This document shows, piece after piece, positions 7,864 through 16,400 of a DNA stretch of 33,254 nt (position 1 is its first letter; every line of letters begins with the position of its first letter). The translations under genes and the position numbers were made by a program. This DNA is from Acidimicrobiales bacterium (GTDB lineage: Bacteria > Actinomycetota > Acidimicrobiia > Acidimicrobiales > SHLQ01). The DNA is taken from contig JAHDDK010000043.1 in assembly GCA_020629375.1 (NCBI GenBank), positions 1-33,254 on the forward strand, written 5' to 3'. The notes beneath the pieces are model-generated. The model ran no database searches, was not told where the DNA came from, and was given only the letters and a program-made list of their open reading frames with translations.

Positions 7864-9186
7864 ATGTCCGTACTCGCTCGCCTGATGATCCTTGCGATCG
7901 TCGTCGTCACCGCAGCCTGCACCGGCTCGGATGGCGGAACTGCGTCCCCTGATACGTCAACGCCCGAGTCGCCGACGACGACCGAAGACATCCCACCCGA
8001 GACTCTCCCGATCATCGATGACGCACCAGGCGCCCCCGCCAACGTGATCGTCGTCAACACGTCCGACGGCTCGATCGAGCTCGCCTGGGACCGCGCCCGA
8101 ACCGACGATGTCACGGGCTACGAGATCACCCGCGTCAGCCCGGCCGGACGTACCGAGACGTTCGAGGTCGGCGGCCCGTCGTTCGTCGATTCCGGGCTCG
8201 ATGACGGCGACCTCTTCACCTACCAAGTCGTTGCGCTCGGACCCGGCGGCCGATCCGACCGGAGCGAGGCCGTCACCGCGCAAGTTGGCGTCGACAACAA
8301 TCCGCCGACTCCGCCCGGTCGTCCCCAGGTGGTCGCCGACAGTGATGCGTCCATCGAACTCGAGTGGAGCCCGTCGTCGGACATCTCCGGCGTCGAGAAC
8401 TACGTGATCACGAGAATCGTCGGAGACGAGACGACCGAGATCGAGGTCGCCGAACCGACATGGACCGACGACGTCGACGCTGGTGTCGTTGTCACCTATG
8501 CGGTGCGTGCCGTCGACAGTGCCGGCAACAGCTCGGAGACCTCCCGAGCGATCACCGTGTTGTCCGGGAATGCCTCCGACACCGTCATCATCGTGGTGTC
8601 CGCCGTTGCCGATCCCGCGACGGACACCCAGACCGCACGGTTGAGCACTGCCCTCCTCGACGCCGGATTCGCCGTGACCTGGTTCGAGGACGACGTGTTC
8701 GACGCAAACGTCACCCGGTCCGAAGACACCGTGTTGCTGCTCGGCGACATCGAGGGCGAACGTTTCGACTGGAACATCTTCGCCACCGATTCGACGATCA
8801 TCGGTCTGAAGTCGCTCTTCGTGCAGGCGGCAAACATCACCGAGAACCCGCCAAAGCTCGACCGCCTCGCGCAGGTCGACTACACCGCACCTGGTGGCGA
8901 GAGCCGCGAAGTCATCCTCACCAACACCGGACGTCCCAAGCCAGCGGCCTACATTCCGGTGATCGAACAAGTGCCGGACCTCGAGATCTGGGCGAGGCCC
9001 GTGTGGTCCGACGAGATCGCCGTCGCCGGCCTGATCCGCGAGGGCGACAACCTGGCCAACGACAAGCCCGCAAAGGGTTGTCGCGCGTTCTTCCCCGGCA
9101 ACGCCGGAAGCCTCGCCGAGCAAACCGACGACGCATGGGATCTCCTCGTCGAGTTCGTCGGTGAGATCTCCGAAACCTGCCGCTAA
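7864..9186 (+). CDS. Lipoprotein with two fibronectin type III domains and a ThuA/GATase-like C-terminal domain
   Basis: This 440-residue exported protein has a lipobox VTAAC (Cys19), a Ser/Thr-rich spacer, two fibronectin-III domains (about 54-142 and 147-233, each with a LxW...DVTGYEITR-like core and an AxxxxGxxS end) and a C-terminal domain (about 239-440). The last starts TVIIVVSAVADPATD, has a DTVLLLGD strand-turn and ends CRAFFPGNAGSLAEQ...AWDLL. That pattern resembles the flavodoxin-like/class I glutamine amidotransferase fold seen in ThuA-type secreted domains, but no catalytic Cys-His pair can be assigned. No enzymatic function is claimed. The sequence before the start (GATAGG, 6 bases away) matches the leaderless -10 pattern only weakly. 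Confidence 0.75.
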   Translation: MSVLARLMILAIVVVTAACTGSDGGTASPDTSTPESPTTTEDIPPETLPIIDDAPGAPANVIVVNTSDGSIELAWDRARTDDVTGYEITRVSPAGRTETFEVGGPSFVDSGLDDGDLFTYQVVALGPGGRSDRSEAVTAQVGVDNNPPTPPGRPQVVADSDASIELEWSPSSDISGVENYVITRIVGDETTEIEVAEPTWTDDVDAGVVVTYAVRAVDSAGNSSETSRAITVLSGNASDTVIIVVSAVADPATDTQTARLSTALLDAGFAVTWFEDDVFDANVTRSEDTVLLLGDIEGERFDWNIFATDSTIIGLKSLFVQAANITENPPKLDRLAQVDYTAPGGESREVILTNTGRPKPAAYIPVIEQVPDLEIWARPVWSDEIAVAGLIREGDNLANDKPAKGCRAFFPGNAGSLAEQTDDAWDLLVEFVGEISETCR

Positions 9187-9199
9187 GCGCTTGCAGACA

Positions 9200-9205
9200 T
9201 AGGCT
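9200..9205 (+). promoter_or_regulatory. Putative -10 hexamer TAGGCT for the MFS gene
   Basis: TAGGCT lies 6 bases before ATG 9212, inside a 25-base intergenic gap, and there is no ribosome-binding site. It fits the leaderless pattern of the window. Confidence 0.45.
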
Positions 9206-9211
9206 CCGCCG

Positions 9212-10402
9212 ATGCGGATCCACCGGCCGCTGCCGCTGCTCTATCTGCCGCCCGAGGTCGGCGTTGGACTCACCCGTCTGAGCGGCGTCGAAGGGCTCGC
9301 GCGGAGCTTGATCGTCACCACCGTTCCGCTGGTCGCGCTCGACCGGCTCGGCGGAAAGGAAGCGGTCTCCCAAGGCTTCACGATCGGCGCTGTGCTCACC
9401 CTCCTCGTGACGCTCAACATCGGACGGCTCGAGGCCTTGGTCGCTCGGCGCTGGGTCATGACCGGGGGTATTGTCGCTCTTTTCGGTGCGGCGATCATGT
9501 TCACGACGTCGGCGCCGGCCACCTTCATCGTCGGCATCGGCCTTCGAAGTGCCGCAGCCAGCACGTTCTCGGTGCTGCTGACCATCTATGTGATGGAGTA
9601 CATCGGCAAGGGCGAGCTCACCCGGATCGAGTCGACTCGCATGCTCTACAACGGGGTCGCATGGCTGATCGGACCGCTGCTCGGCGTGCAGCTCGCGGCG
9701 TGGTCCAACGACAATGCCCCGTTTCTCTTGTCGGCCTGCCTCTCGATCGTGCTGTTGGCCTACTACTGGTGGCTCCGGCTCGGGCGGTCCGAAGTGATCA
9801 CCGAGCCTCGGGGGAAGGCGCCGAGTCCGATCGCCAACGTGCCACGGTTCTTCCGTCGTCGATCGATGCGCATTGCCTACGGAATCTCGTTCATCCGCGC
9901 GACCTTCTGGGTGTCGCTCTTCGTCTACGGGCCGATCTACGTGGTCGAAGCCGGTCTCGATCCAGCCGTTGCCGCGCTGATGCTGTCGGGGGTGGCCGGG
10001 CTCCTCCTCTTCAGCCCGTTTATCCGACGCGTCGCCGATCGGGTCGGGTCGCGACAGGTGATCGTCGCCGGCTTCGGCACCATCGCCACCGCCATGCTTG
10101 CCCTGGCACTCATCGGCGACCCCCGACCCGCCGGTCTGATCGCGTGGGGCATTGCCGCGTGCGGCGGTGCGGTCATCGATGTGGTCGGCAACATTCCCTT
10201 CATGCGCATGGTCAAGCCACGAGAACGTGTCGCGATGGCGACGGTCTTTTCGACGTGGCGCGAGATGTCGGCGCTACTGTCGCCGTTGCTCGCCACGATC
10301 GTGCTCACCGTCGGACTCGCCTTCGAGTGGTTCTACGTCGCGATCGCTGTGCTCTGCCTGATCACGGCGTTGTCGGCGACCCGGCTACCCCGGCGGCTCT
10401 GA
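9212..10402 (+). CDS. MFS transporter
   Basis: This 396-residue protein has about 12 hydrophobic segments arranged as two six-helix halves joined by a basic loop (FFRRRSMRIAYG, near residue 210). Features of the major facilitator superfamily include the loop after helix 2-3 (NIGRLEALVARR) and its second-half counterpart (IRRVADRVGSRQVIV). The substrate is not evident. The 3' end overlaps the convergent helicase gene by 18 bases. The start ATG 9212 is supported by a -10-like hexamer 6 bases upstream. Confidence 0.85.
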   Translation: MRIHRPLPLLYLPPEVGVGLTRLSGVEGLARSLIVTTVPLVALDRLGGKEAVSQGFTIGAVLTLLVTLNIGRLEALVARRWVMTGGIVALFGAAIMFTTSAPATFIVGIGLRSAAASTFSVLLTIYVMEYIGKGELTRIESTRMLYNGVAWLIGPLLGVQLAAWSNDNAPFLLSACLSIVLLAYYWWLRLGRSEVITEPRGKAPSPIANVPRFFRRRSMRIAYGISFIRATFWVSLFVYGPIYVVEAGLDPAVAALMLSGVAGLLLFSPFIRRVADRVGSRQVIVAGFGTIATAMLALALIGDPRPAGLIAWGIAACGGAVIDVVGNIPFMRMVKPRERVAMATVFSTWREMSALLSPLLATIVLTVGLAFEWFYVAIAVLCLITALSATRLPRRL

Positions 10403-12703
10403 CCCGAGGATCGTCGACAACAGCGCGACGGCTCCCGCTTTGTCGAGCGGCTCGTTGCCGTTGCCACATTTTGGTGACTGCACGCACGACGGGCACCCTG
10501 TCGCGCAGGCGCACGCCCGGACCGCATCTCGGGTCGCCCGGAGGAGTCGCTCGTGCTCCTGGTAGCCGAGCTCGGCGACGCCCGAACCGCCGGGATGCGC
10601 GTCGTAGATGAAGATCGCCGGTCCGCCTGCCGCCGAGTGCCACGGCGTCGACACCCCACCGACGTCCCAGCGGTCGCAGATGGCGAAGAGCGGCAGCATG
10701 CCGATCGCGGCGTGCTCGGCGGCGTGCAGCGTGCCGGCCGCGTCCGAGGGCGACACCTTCGCTGCGTCGAGGACGTCGGCCGGGATCGTCCACCAGAAGC
10801 TGCGGGTGCGCAGCGTCGATGGGGGCAGGTCGAGCGATTCGTGGGCGAGGATGCGCTTGCTGCGCACCTCGCGGCGGGTGTAGCCAGTCACCCGACTGGT
10901 CACCTCCACATCACCGACGTGGACTTCGATCGGGCCGAACGTCGCCGAGCTGTTCTCGTGCACGACCGAGATGTCGACGCTGGTGCGGGCCTGGGTGTAG
11001 TGCTCGCCGTCGGACTCGACGACGATCGCCTGGCGGTCGTGGAGGTCGAGGGACTCGACACGCCAGTTGGTGCCGCGGTGTAGGTAGATCGCGCCCTCGT
11101 GCACGACCGACGGCGCCCGAGACGCATCGACCGTGCCGATCGCCTCGCCATCGAGGTCGACGATCTGGATCTCGTCGGTGCTGCCCGAGCGCAAGCCGAT
11201 CGATCGACTTGGTCGTCCGGCGATCGCGGGGACGGCGACGGGCGCTCCCGACCCCGACGGTTTGAGCGTGAGGCGTTCGGCGATCACGAGATCCCGAATG
11301 CCGTCGTCGAGCGCGTCGCCCCACCACTGGTCGTCGTCGTGGGACAACGGCAGCTCGTGGGCGGCGCACGTGAGGTGCGGTCCGAGGATGAACGGGTTAT
11401 CGGGGTTGATCACCGCCGGCTCGGGCGAGCGGCTCAGCATGTCGACCGGGTGGTTCATGATCCATTGATCGAGCTGATCCTCGCCCGCTACCAAGACCGC
11501 AAGTGATCGCTCCGCGCCGCGTCCCGCCCGACCGATCTGTTGCCACATCGACGCGACCGTGCCCGGAAAGCCGTTGAGCACGCACGCGTCGAGGTCGCCC
11601 ACATCGATCCCGAGTTCGAGCGCGGAGGTGGCCACCACGCCACGAAGTTCGCCGGAGAACAGCCGCTGCTCGATCTCGCGCCGCTCGGCCGGGAGGTAGC
11701 CCGCCCGATAGGCACAGACGGCGTCGGCGGCGTCGGGCACGGTCCGGCCAATGTCGGCGGTGACGAGCTCGGCACCCTTGCGGCTGCGGGTGAACACGAT
11801 CGTGCGATGCCCACCCCGGATCAGCGACGACGCGACCGACGCCGACTCGGAGTTGGCCGAGGCGCGCAGGCCCATCGCCTCGTCGAGAACTTCCGGGTTG
11901 ACCAGTGCGAGGAGGCGTTCGGCCTGCGGCGAGCCATCCGCGGTGACCGCCTCGATCGGCAGGCCGCACAGACGGGAGGCCAACGTCTCGGGTGCGCCGA
12001 TCGTCGCCGACGTGAACACGAACGTCGGGTCCGAGCCGTAGTGGGCGCACAGCCGGCGCAGACGACGCAGAACGTGCGCCACGTGCGTGCCGAACACCCC
12101 TCGAAGCACGTGGAGCTCGTCGATCACGACGTGTTCGAGCCGTCCCAGAAAGCGCGACCAGCGCGAGTGGCTCGGCAGGATCCCGTTGTGGAGCATCTCC
12201 GGATTGGTGAGGACCACATTCGCCCGGTTCTTCACCCAGGTGCGTTCTTCGGGCGTCGAGTCACCGTCGTAGGTGCCAGCGGTGACCCCGGCATAGTCGG
12301 CCTTCAGGAACGAGCGCAGTTGGTCCTGGGCGAGCGCCTTGGTCGGAAACAACAGCAGCGCCGTGCCTGGCCGGCGGGCGGGTCGGCGACCGGCAGCCTC
12401 GGCGATCGGTAGCTGGTAGCAACGCGACTTGCCCGATCCCGTGCCGGTGGCGACGACGACCGAACGTCCCGCCCGGATGTGGTCGATCGCCTCCGCCTGG
12501 TGGGTGTAGAGCGGCGCCTTGTCAACCGACGCGGCGAGCGCATCCGGGAGGGGCTCGGCGAGCGTGGCGAAGCGGGCGTGCCGCTCGGGAAACCGTTCGA
12601 CATGAACGAGTCGGCCGGCATCGTCGAGCTCACGAAGCACCTCGTCGAGATCGATCCGATCACGGGCGATCTGCGCGTTCGCCGAAAGATCGACCACAGC
12701 CAT
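10385..12703 (-). CDS. SftH/MrfA-type superfamily II DNA helicase (DEAD/DEAH with DUF1998/MZB)
   Basis: A 772-residue helicase. It has Walker A ATGTGSGKS (85-93), motif II DELH (195-198), motif III SAT (about 232-234), a helicase C-terminal domain with QQIGRAGR, and a C-terminal zinc-binding module rich in Cys (731, 733, 737, 740, 746; CATGCPSC core). This matches the clade of mycobacterial SftH and Bacillus MrfA/YprA, related to yeast Hrq1. These are 3'-to-5' translocases, and MrfA acts in mitomycin C repair. Its position beside bldG and topA matches the actinobacterial order (Rv3649 and Rv3646c in M. tuberculosis). The start is supported by GATACT 6 bases before the ATG. The DNA-repair role here is inferred from the family. 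Confidence 0.92.
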   Translation of the reverse strand: MAVVDLSANAQIARDRIDLDEVLRELDDAGRLVHVERFPERHARFATLAEPLPDALAASVDKAPLYTHQAEAIDHIRAGRSVVVATGTGSGKSRCYQLPIAEAAGRRPARRPGTALLLFPTKALAQDQLRSFLKADYAGVTAGTYDGDSTPEERTWVKNRANVVLTNPEMLHNGILPSHSRWSRFLGRLEHVVIDELHVLRGVFGTHVAHVLRRLRRLCAHYGSDPTFVFTSATIGAPETLASRLCGLPIEAVTADGSPQAERLLALVNPEVLDEAMGLRASANSESASVASSLIRGGHRTIVFTRSRKGAELVTADIGRTVPDAADAVCAYRAGYLPAERREIEQRLFSGELRGVVATSALELGIDVGDLDACVLNGFPGTVASMWQQIGRAGRGAERSLAVLVAGEDQLDQWIMNHPVDMLSRSPEPAVINPDNPFILGPHLTCAAHELPLSHDDDQWWGDALDDGIRDLVIAERLTLKPSGSGAPVAVPAIAGRPSRSIGLRSGSTDEIQIVDLDGEAIGTVDASRAPSVVHEGAIYLHRGTNWRVESLDLHDRQAIVVESDGEHYTQARTSVDISVVHENSSATFGPIEVHVGDVEVTSRVTGYTRREVRSKRILAHESLDLPPSTLRTRSFWWTIPADVLDAAKVSPSDAAGTLHAAEHAAIGMLPLFAICDRWDVGGVSTPWHSAAGGPAIFIYDAHPGGSGVAELGYQEHERLLRATRDAVRACACATGCPSCVQSPKCGNGNEPLDKAGAVALLSTILGSEPPG

Positions 12704-12709
12704 AGCCCG

Positions 12710-12715
12710 AGTATC
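12710..12715 (-). promoter_or_regulatory. Putative -10 hexamer GATACT for the helicase gene
   Basis: On the minus strand GATACT lies 6 bases before the helicase ATG (12703). It is one mismatch from TATACT and shares a 57-base divergent gap with the bldG promoter. Confidence 0.4.
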
Positions 12716-12725
12716 GCAGCGACCT

Positions 12726-12753
12726 GTGACACGGAGAGGGAACCCCGTAGGGT
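12726..12753 (+). promoter_or_regulatory. Putative bldG promoter (GTGACA-N16-TAGGGT)
   Basis: GTGACA (12726-12731, five of six matches to TTGACA) is followed after 16 bases by TAGGGT (12748-12753), which lies 7 bases before ATG 12761. This is one of the few leaderless-type sites in the window with a plausible -35. Confidence 0.5.
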
Positions 12754-12760
12754 GGTTTCG

Positions 12761-13096
12761 ATGCAGGTTCGTTCACTCACCGACGCCACCGGCGACCGGT
12801 TGGTCATCGAGTGGGACGGCGATCTCGACCTGCACACCATCGTTCCGGTGCGTACGGCGATCCATCGGGCGATCGACGACGGCTGGACCGACCTCACGAT
12901 CGACCTCCGCCGATGCGGTGTGGTCGACTCGGCTGGGCTCGGGGTGCTGGTTGGCGCGCGACGTCGCACCGCAGAGGTTGGTGGGCGGTGCAGTCTGCTC
13001 GTCACTCCCCGGATCGAACGCCTCCTCGAGGTGGCCGATCTGTCGCGTCTCTTCATCATCGAGGTGTCCGTCGCCGATGGAGCCCTCGATGGCTGA
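12761..13096 (+). CDS. bldG: BldG-like anti-anti-sigma factor (STAS domain)
   Basis: A 111-residue single STAS-domain protein. The phosphorylation loop reads VVDSAGLGVLVGARRR, placing the acceptor at Ser57, the same number as the phosphorylated Ser57 of Streptomyces coelicolor BldG (113 residues, recalled from the literature). GDLDLHTIVPVR aligns with the EIDVYTAPKLR region of BldG. Anti-anti-sigma factors bind and neutralise an anti-sigma kinase when unphosphorylated. The cognate kinase is encoded immediately downstream with an 8-base overlap (ATG 13089, stop 13096), as in the bldG-SCO3548 pair, and the flanking helicase and topA match the Streptomyces order. The symbol rests on this synteny plus the motif; a generic RsbV-like role is the fallback. 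Confidence 0.85.
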   Translation: MQVRSLTDATGDRLVIEWDGDLDLHTIVPVRTAIHRAIDDGWTDLTIDLRRCGVVDSAGLGVLVGARRRTAEVGGRCSLLVTPRIERLLEVADLSRLFIIEVSVADGALDG

Positions 13097-13589
13097 AGAG
13101 ATCACCCTGCGCGTCCCGGCCAAGGCCGACTACGTCGCGGTCGTCCGCGTCATTTTGGCGGCAGCCGCCGCGATCGATCCCGACTCGCGCGACGACCGGG
13201 TCGACGATCTCCGGGTCGCCGTCTCCGAAGCCGTCACCAACGCCGTTGAGTCGCATCAGCTCAATGGGACCGACAGCCACATCGAAGTTCGGTGCGTCAC
13301 CGAAGGCAATCGGGTCGAAGTGACGGTCCAGGACCGCGGTCCGGGCTTCGATCCTGACTCGGTGCCCGTCATGCCACCACCGGAGAATCCGGAGCGTCTC
13401 TTCTGGGAGAACGGTCTGGGGCTCCCGCTCATGCGCCGCCTCGTCGACCGGACCGATATCACGTCGGGCGACGACGGAACGTTGGTGCGCCTGGTGATCG
13501 ACACCAGCGCAGAGGGGATACCATCAGCCCTTCATGATCCTGCCGAGCTGCCGATCACGGCATCAGAATCGGGCGGGTTGAACGACTGA
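13089..13589 (+). CDS. RsbW-type anti-sigma factor serine kinase (HATPase_c)
   Basis: A 166-residue GHKL-fold kinase of the SpoIIAB/RsbW type, expected to sequester a sigma factor and phosphorylate the STAS protein encoded just upstream. Visible motifs are the N box SEAVTNAVES (Glu47, Asn51), the G1 box DRGPGF (82-87) and the G2 box ENGLGLPLMRRLVD (107-120). The last 25-30 residues are a non-conserved acidic tail. ATG 13089 overlaps the bldG stop by 8 bases, which implies translational coupling and matched dosage of the two regulators. It corresponds by position to S. coelicolor SCO3548. The target sigma factor is not in the window. Confidence 0.9.
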   Translation: MAEEITLRVPAKADYVAVVRVILAAAAAIDPDSRDDRVDDLRVAVSEAVTNAVESHQLNGTDSHIEVRCVTEGNRVEVTVQDRGPGFDPDSVPVMPPPENPERLFWENGLGLPLMRRLVDRTDITSGDDGTLVRLVIDTSAEGIPSALHDPAELPITASESGGLND

Positions 13590-13602
13590 GGAGCGTAAAT
13601 CG

Positions 13603-16314
13603 GTGACCGCACTGGTGATCGTGGAGAGCCCAGCCAAAGCGAAGAAGATCGGCGAGTACCTGGGCGACGACTACGTCGTCGAGTCGTCGATCGGGCACAT
13701 TCGAGACCTGCCTCGCAACGCCGCCGACGTGCCGGCCGCGTACAAAGGTGAGTCGTGGAGTCGGATGGGCATCGACGTCGACAACGACTTCAAACCCCTC
13801 TATGTCGTGTCGGCCGACAAGAAGGATCAGATCAAGAAGCTGAAGTCACTCCTGAAGGACGCCGACGAGCTGTATCTCGCCACCGATGAAGACCGCGAGG
13901 GCGAAGCGATCGCGTGGCACCTGCTCGAGGTGCTCAACCCGCGGGTCCCAGTCAAGCGCATGGTCTTCCACGAGATCACGAAGAAGGCGATCGTCAACGC
14001 CCTCGAGAATCCGCGTGAGCTCGATCGCCACCTCGTCGACGCCCAAGAGGCCCGTCGCATGCTCGACCGCCTCTACGGCTACGAGGTTTCGCCGGTGCTG
14101 TGGAAGAAGGTCATGCCGCGCCTCTCGGCGGGCCGTGTGCAGTCCGTGGCCACCCGGATCGTGGTCGAGCGCGAACGCGAACGCATGGCGTTCATCAAGG
14201 CGAGCTACTGGGATCTCGAAGGCGTCTTCGCGGCCGCCAAGGGATCCGAGGACGGCACGACGTCGTTCGGCGCCAAACTCCTCGAACTCGACGCCAAGCG
14301 CGTCGCTACCGGACGGGACTTCGGCGACGATGGTCGCCTCGTCAAAGACGACGTCGTCGTGCTCGACGAAGCCGGCGCCCAAGGCCTCGTCTCGGCCCTC
14401 GACGGCGCGGCCTACACCGTGCGCTCGGTCGAGCCGAAGCCCTACCGGCGCCGTCCGTCCGCTCCGTTCATGACGTCGACCTTCCAGCAGGAAGCAGGCC
14501 GCAAGCTCGGTATGAGCTCCGCAATGGCGATGCGTGGCGCCCAGTCGTTGTACGAAAAGGGCCTCATCACCTACATGCGTACCGACTCGACCACGCTGTC
14601 TCAGACCGCCCTGGATGCGGCGCGGTCGGCGGTCGTGTCGGAGTACGGCCAGAAGTTCTTGCCCGACGAAGCACGCGTCTACTCGACGAAGTCGAAGAAC
14701 GCACAGGAGGCACACGAAGCGATCCGCCCCGCTGGCGAGAGCTTCAAGACTCCCGCAGAGGTCGCCAAAGAGGTCACGAAGTCCGAAGCGTCGGTCTACG
14801 AACTCATCTGGAAGCGAACCGTCGCCTCGCAGATGACCGACGCTGTCGGCGAGACGGTCTCGGTACGCCTCGGCGCCGGCACAACTGATGGCCGCGACGC
14901 CGTGTTCTCGGCGAGTGGCACGATCATCACCCACCAGGGCTTCCGTCGGGCCTACGTCGAAACCGACGAGTCGGGCAGCGACGACGCCGACGGCGGCCAA
15001 CTGCCCCCGCTCGCCGTCGACGATCAACTGACCGCCGACGAGCTCACCGCGGATGGGCACGAGACGCAGCCGCCCGCCCGTTACACCGAGGCGTCGCTCG
15101 TCAAGAAGCTCGCCGAGCTCGAGATCGGCCGCCCGTCTACGTACGCGTCGATCATGGGCACGATCCAGGACCGCGAGTACGTGTGGAAGAAAGGTTCGGC
15201 CCTGATCCCGTCGTTCACGGCGTTCTCGGTCGTCAGCCTGCTCGAACAACACTTCCCTGATCTCGTCGACTACGACTACACGCGGCGCATGGAGAGCGAT
15301 CTCGACTCGATCGCCGGCGGTTCGGCCGAGGCCATCCCGTGGCTCCGTCGTTTCTACTTCGGCGAAGAGGAGACCGAGGGCCTGAAGAAGAAGGTCGACG
15401 AACGCCTCGGCGAGATCGACGCCCGGGCCATCAACTCGATTCCGCTCGGCGTGTCCGAGGACGGCGAGATGGTCGTCGCCCGGGTCGGCAAATTCGGACC
15501 GTACGTCCAGCGAGGCGAAAGCGACACCGCGTCGATCCCCGACGACATCCCGCCGGACGAACTCACCGTCGACCGTGCGGTCCAGTACATCGAGGACTCG
15601 GCCAAAGGCCCGCAGTCGCTCGGCAAAGACCCCGAGACCGACATGGACGTCTACGTCATGAACGGCCGCTTCGGGGCGTACGTCCAGCTCGGCGAGATGG
15701 TCGACGGCGAAGACAAGCCGAAGCGCGCATCGTTGTTCAAGTCGATGACCGTCGACACGATCACCCTCGACGAAGCCCTGAAGCTGCTCGCCCTCCCTCG
15801 CACGGTCGGCGCTGATCCCGCCGACGGCGTCGAGATCACCGTCCAGAACGGTCGCTATGGCCCGTATCTGAAGAAGGACAAGGACTCCCGGACACTCGAC
15901 GCCGAAGAGTTGCTCTTCACGATCACGCTCGAGCAGTGCCTGGCGATCCTCGCCCAACCCAAGCGTCGACGCGGTCAGACCGTCAAACCGCCGCTCAAGG
16001 AGCTCGGCGAGGACACCGAATCCGGCAAGCCGATGGTCGTCAAGGACGGCCGGTTTGGTCCGTACGTGACCGACGGCGAAACCAACGCGTCGCTCCGCAA
16101 GGGCGACACGGTCGAAGAACTGACCGACGAGCGAGCCTCGGAGCTCCTGGCGATGCGCCGGGCAAAGGAAGCCGCCAACCCGAAGAAGAAGAAGGCTGCC
16201 GCCAAGAAGAAGGCGCCCGCCAAGAAAAAGGCTCCGGCGAAGAAGAAGACAGCCGCGAAGAAGAAGGCGCCAGCCAAGAAGAAGACCCCAGCCAAGAAGA
16301 CCGCTGGCGATTAG
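13603..16314 (+). CDS. topA: DNA topoisomerase I
   Basis: This 903-residue type IA topoisomerase relaxes negative supercoils. The Toprim domain is at the N-terminus (VIVESPAKAKKIGEYLGD, then DEDREGEAIAWHL near 97-109). The active-site Tyr is Tyr324 in GLITYMRTDST. The C-terminal part carries at least four zinc-free Toprim_C-type repeats (KFGPYVQRGE, RFGAYVQLGE, RYGPYLKKD, RFGPYVTDGE), as is usual in actinobacteria. It ends in a Lys/Ala/Pro tail of about 45 residues. The start is GTG 13603, preceded by GAGGAG with a 9-base spacer; it lies 13 bases after the anti-sigma gene, so co-transcription is possible. This is an essential enzyme in its conserved actinobacterial setting. Confidence 0.97.
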   Translation: MTALVIVESPAKAKKIGEYLGDDYVVESSIGHIRDLPRNAADVPAAYKGESWSRMGIDVDNDFKPLYVVSADKKDQIKKLKSLLKDADELYLATDEDREGEAIAWHLLEVLNPRVPVKRMVFHEITKKAIVNALENPRELDRHLVDAQEARRMLDRLYGYEVSPVLWKKVMPRLSAGRVQSVATRIVVERERERMAFIKASYWDLEGVFAAAKGSEDGTTSFGAKLLELDAKRVATGRDFGDDGRLVKDDVVVLDEAGAQGLVSALDGAAYTVRSVEPKPYRRRPSAPFMTSTFQQEAGRKLGMSSAMAMRGAQSLYEKGLITYMRTDSTTLSQTALDAARSAVVSEYGQKFLPDEARVYSTKSKNAQEAHEAIRPAGESFKTPAEVAKEVTKSEASVYELIWKRTVASQMTDAVGETVSVRLGAGTTDGRDAVFSASGTIITHQGFRRAYVETDESGSDDADGGQLPPLAVDDQLTADELTADGHETQPPARYTEASLVKKLAELEIGRPSTYASIMGTIQDREYVWKKGSALIPSFTAFSVVSLLEQHFPDLVDYDYTRRMESDLDSIAGGSAEAIPWLRRFYFGEEETEGLKKKVDERLGEIDARAINSIPLGVSEDGEMVVARVGKFGPYVQRGESDTASIPDDIPPDELTVDRAVQYIEDSAKGPQSLGKDPETDMDVYVMNGRFGAYVQLGEMVDGEDKPKRASLFKSMTVDTITLDEALKLLALPRTVGADPADGVEITVQNGRYGPYLKKDKDSRTLDAEELLFTITLEQCLAILAQPKRRRGQTVKPPLKELGEDTESGKPMVVKDGRFGPYVTDGETNASLRKGDTVEELTDERASELLAMRRAKEAANPKKKKAAAKKKAPAKKKAPAKKKTAAKKKAPAKKKTPAKKTAGD

Positions 16315-16400
16315 GCCAAATTCCTCACGAACGTGGGGGCATCTGCCGATCAGGTTCTCGAGCGCGGATTGTCGCGCCGTCCGGCCTGATGGGAGGTGAC

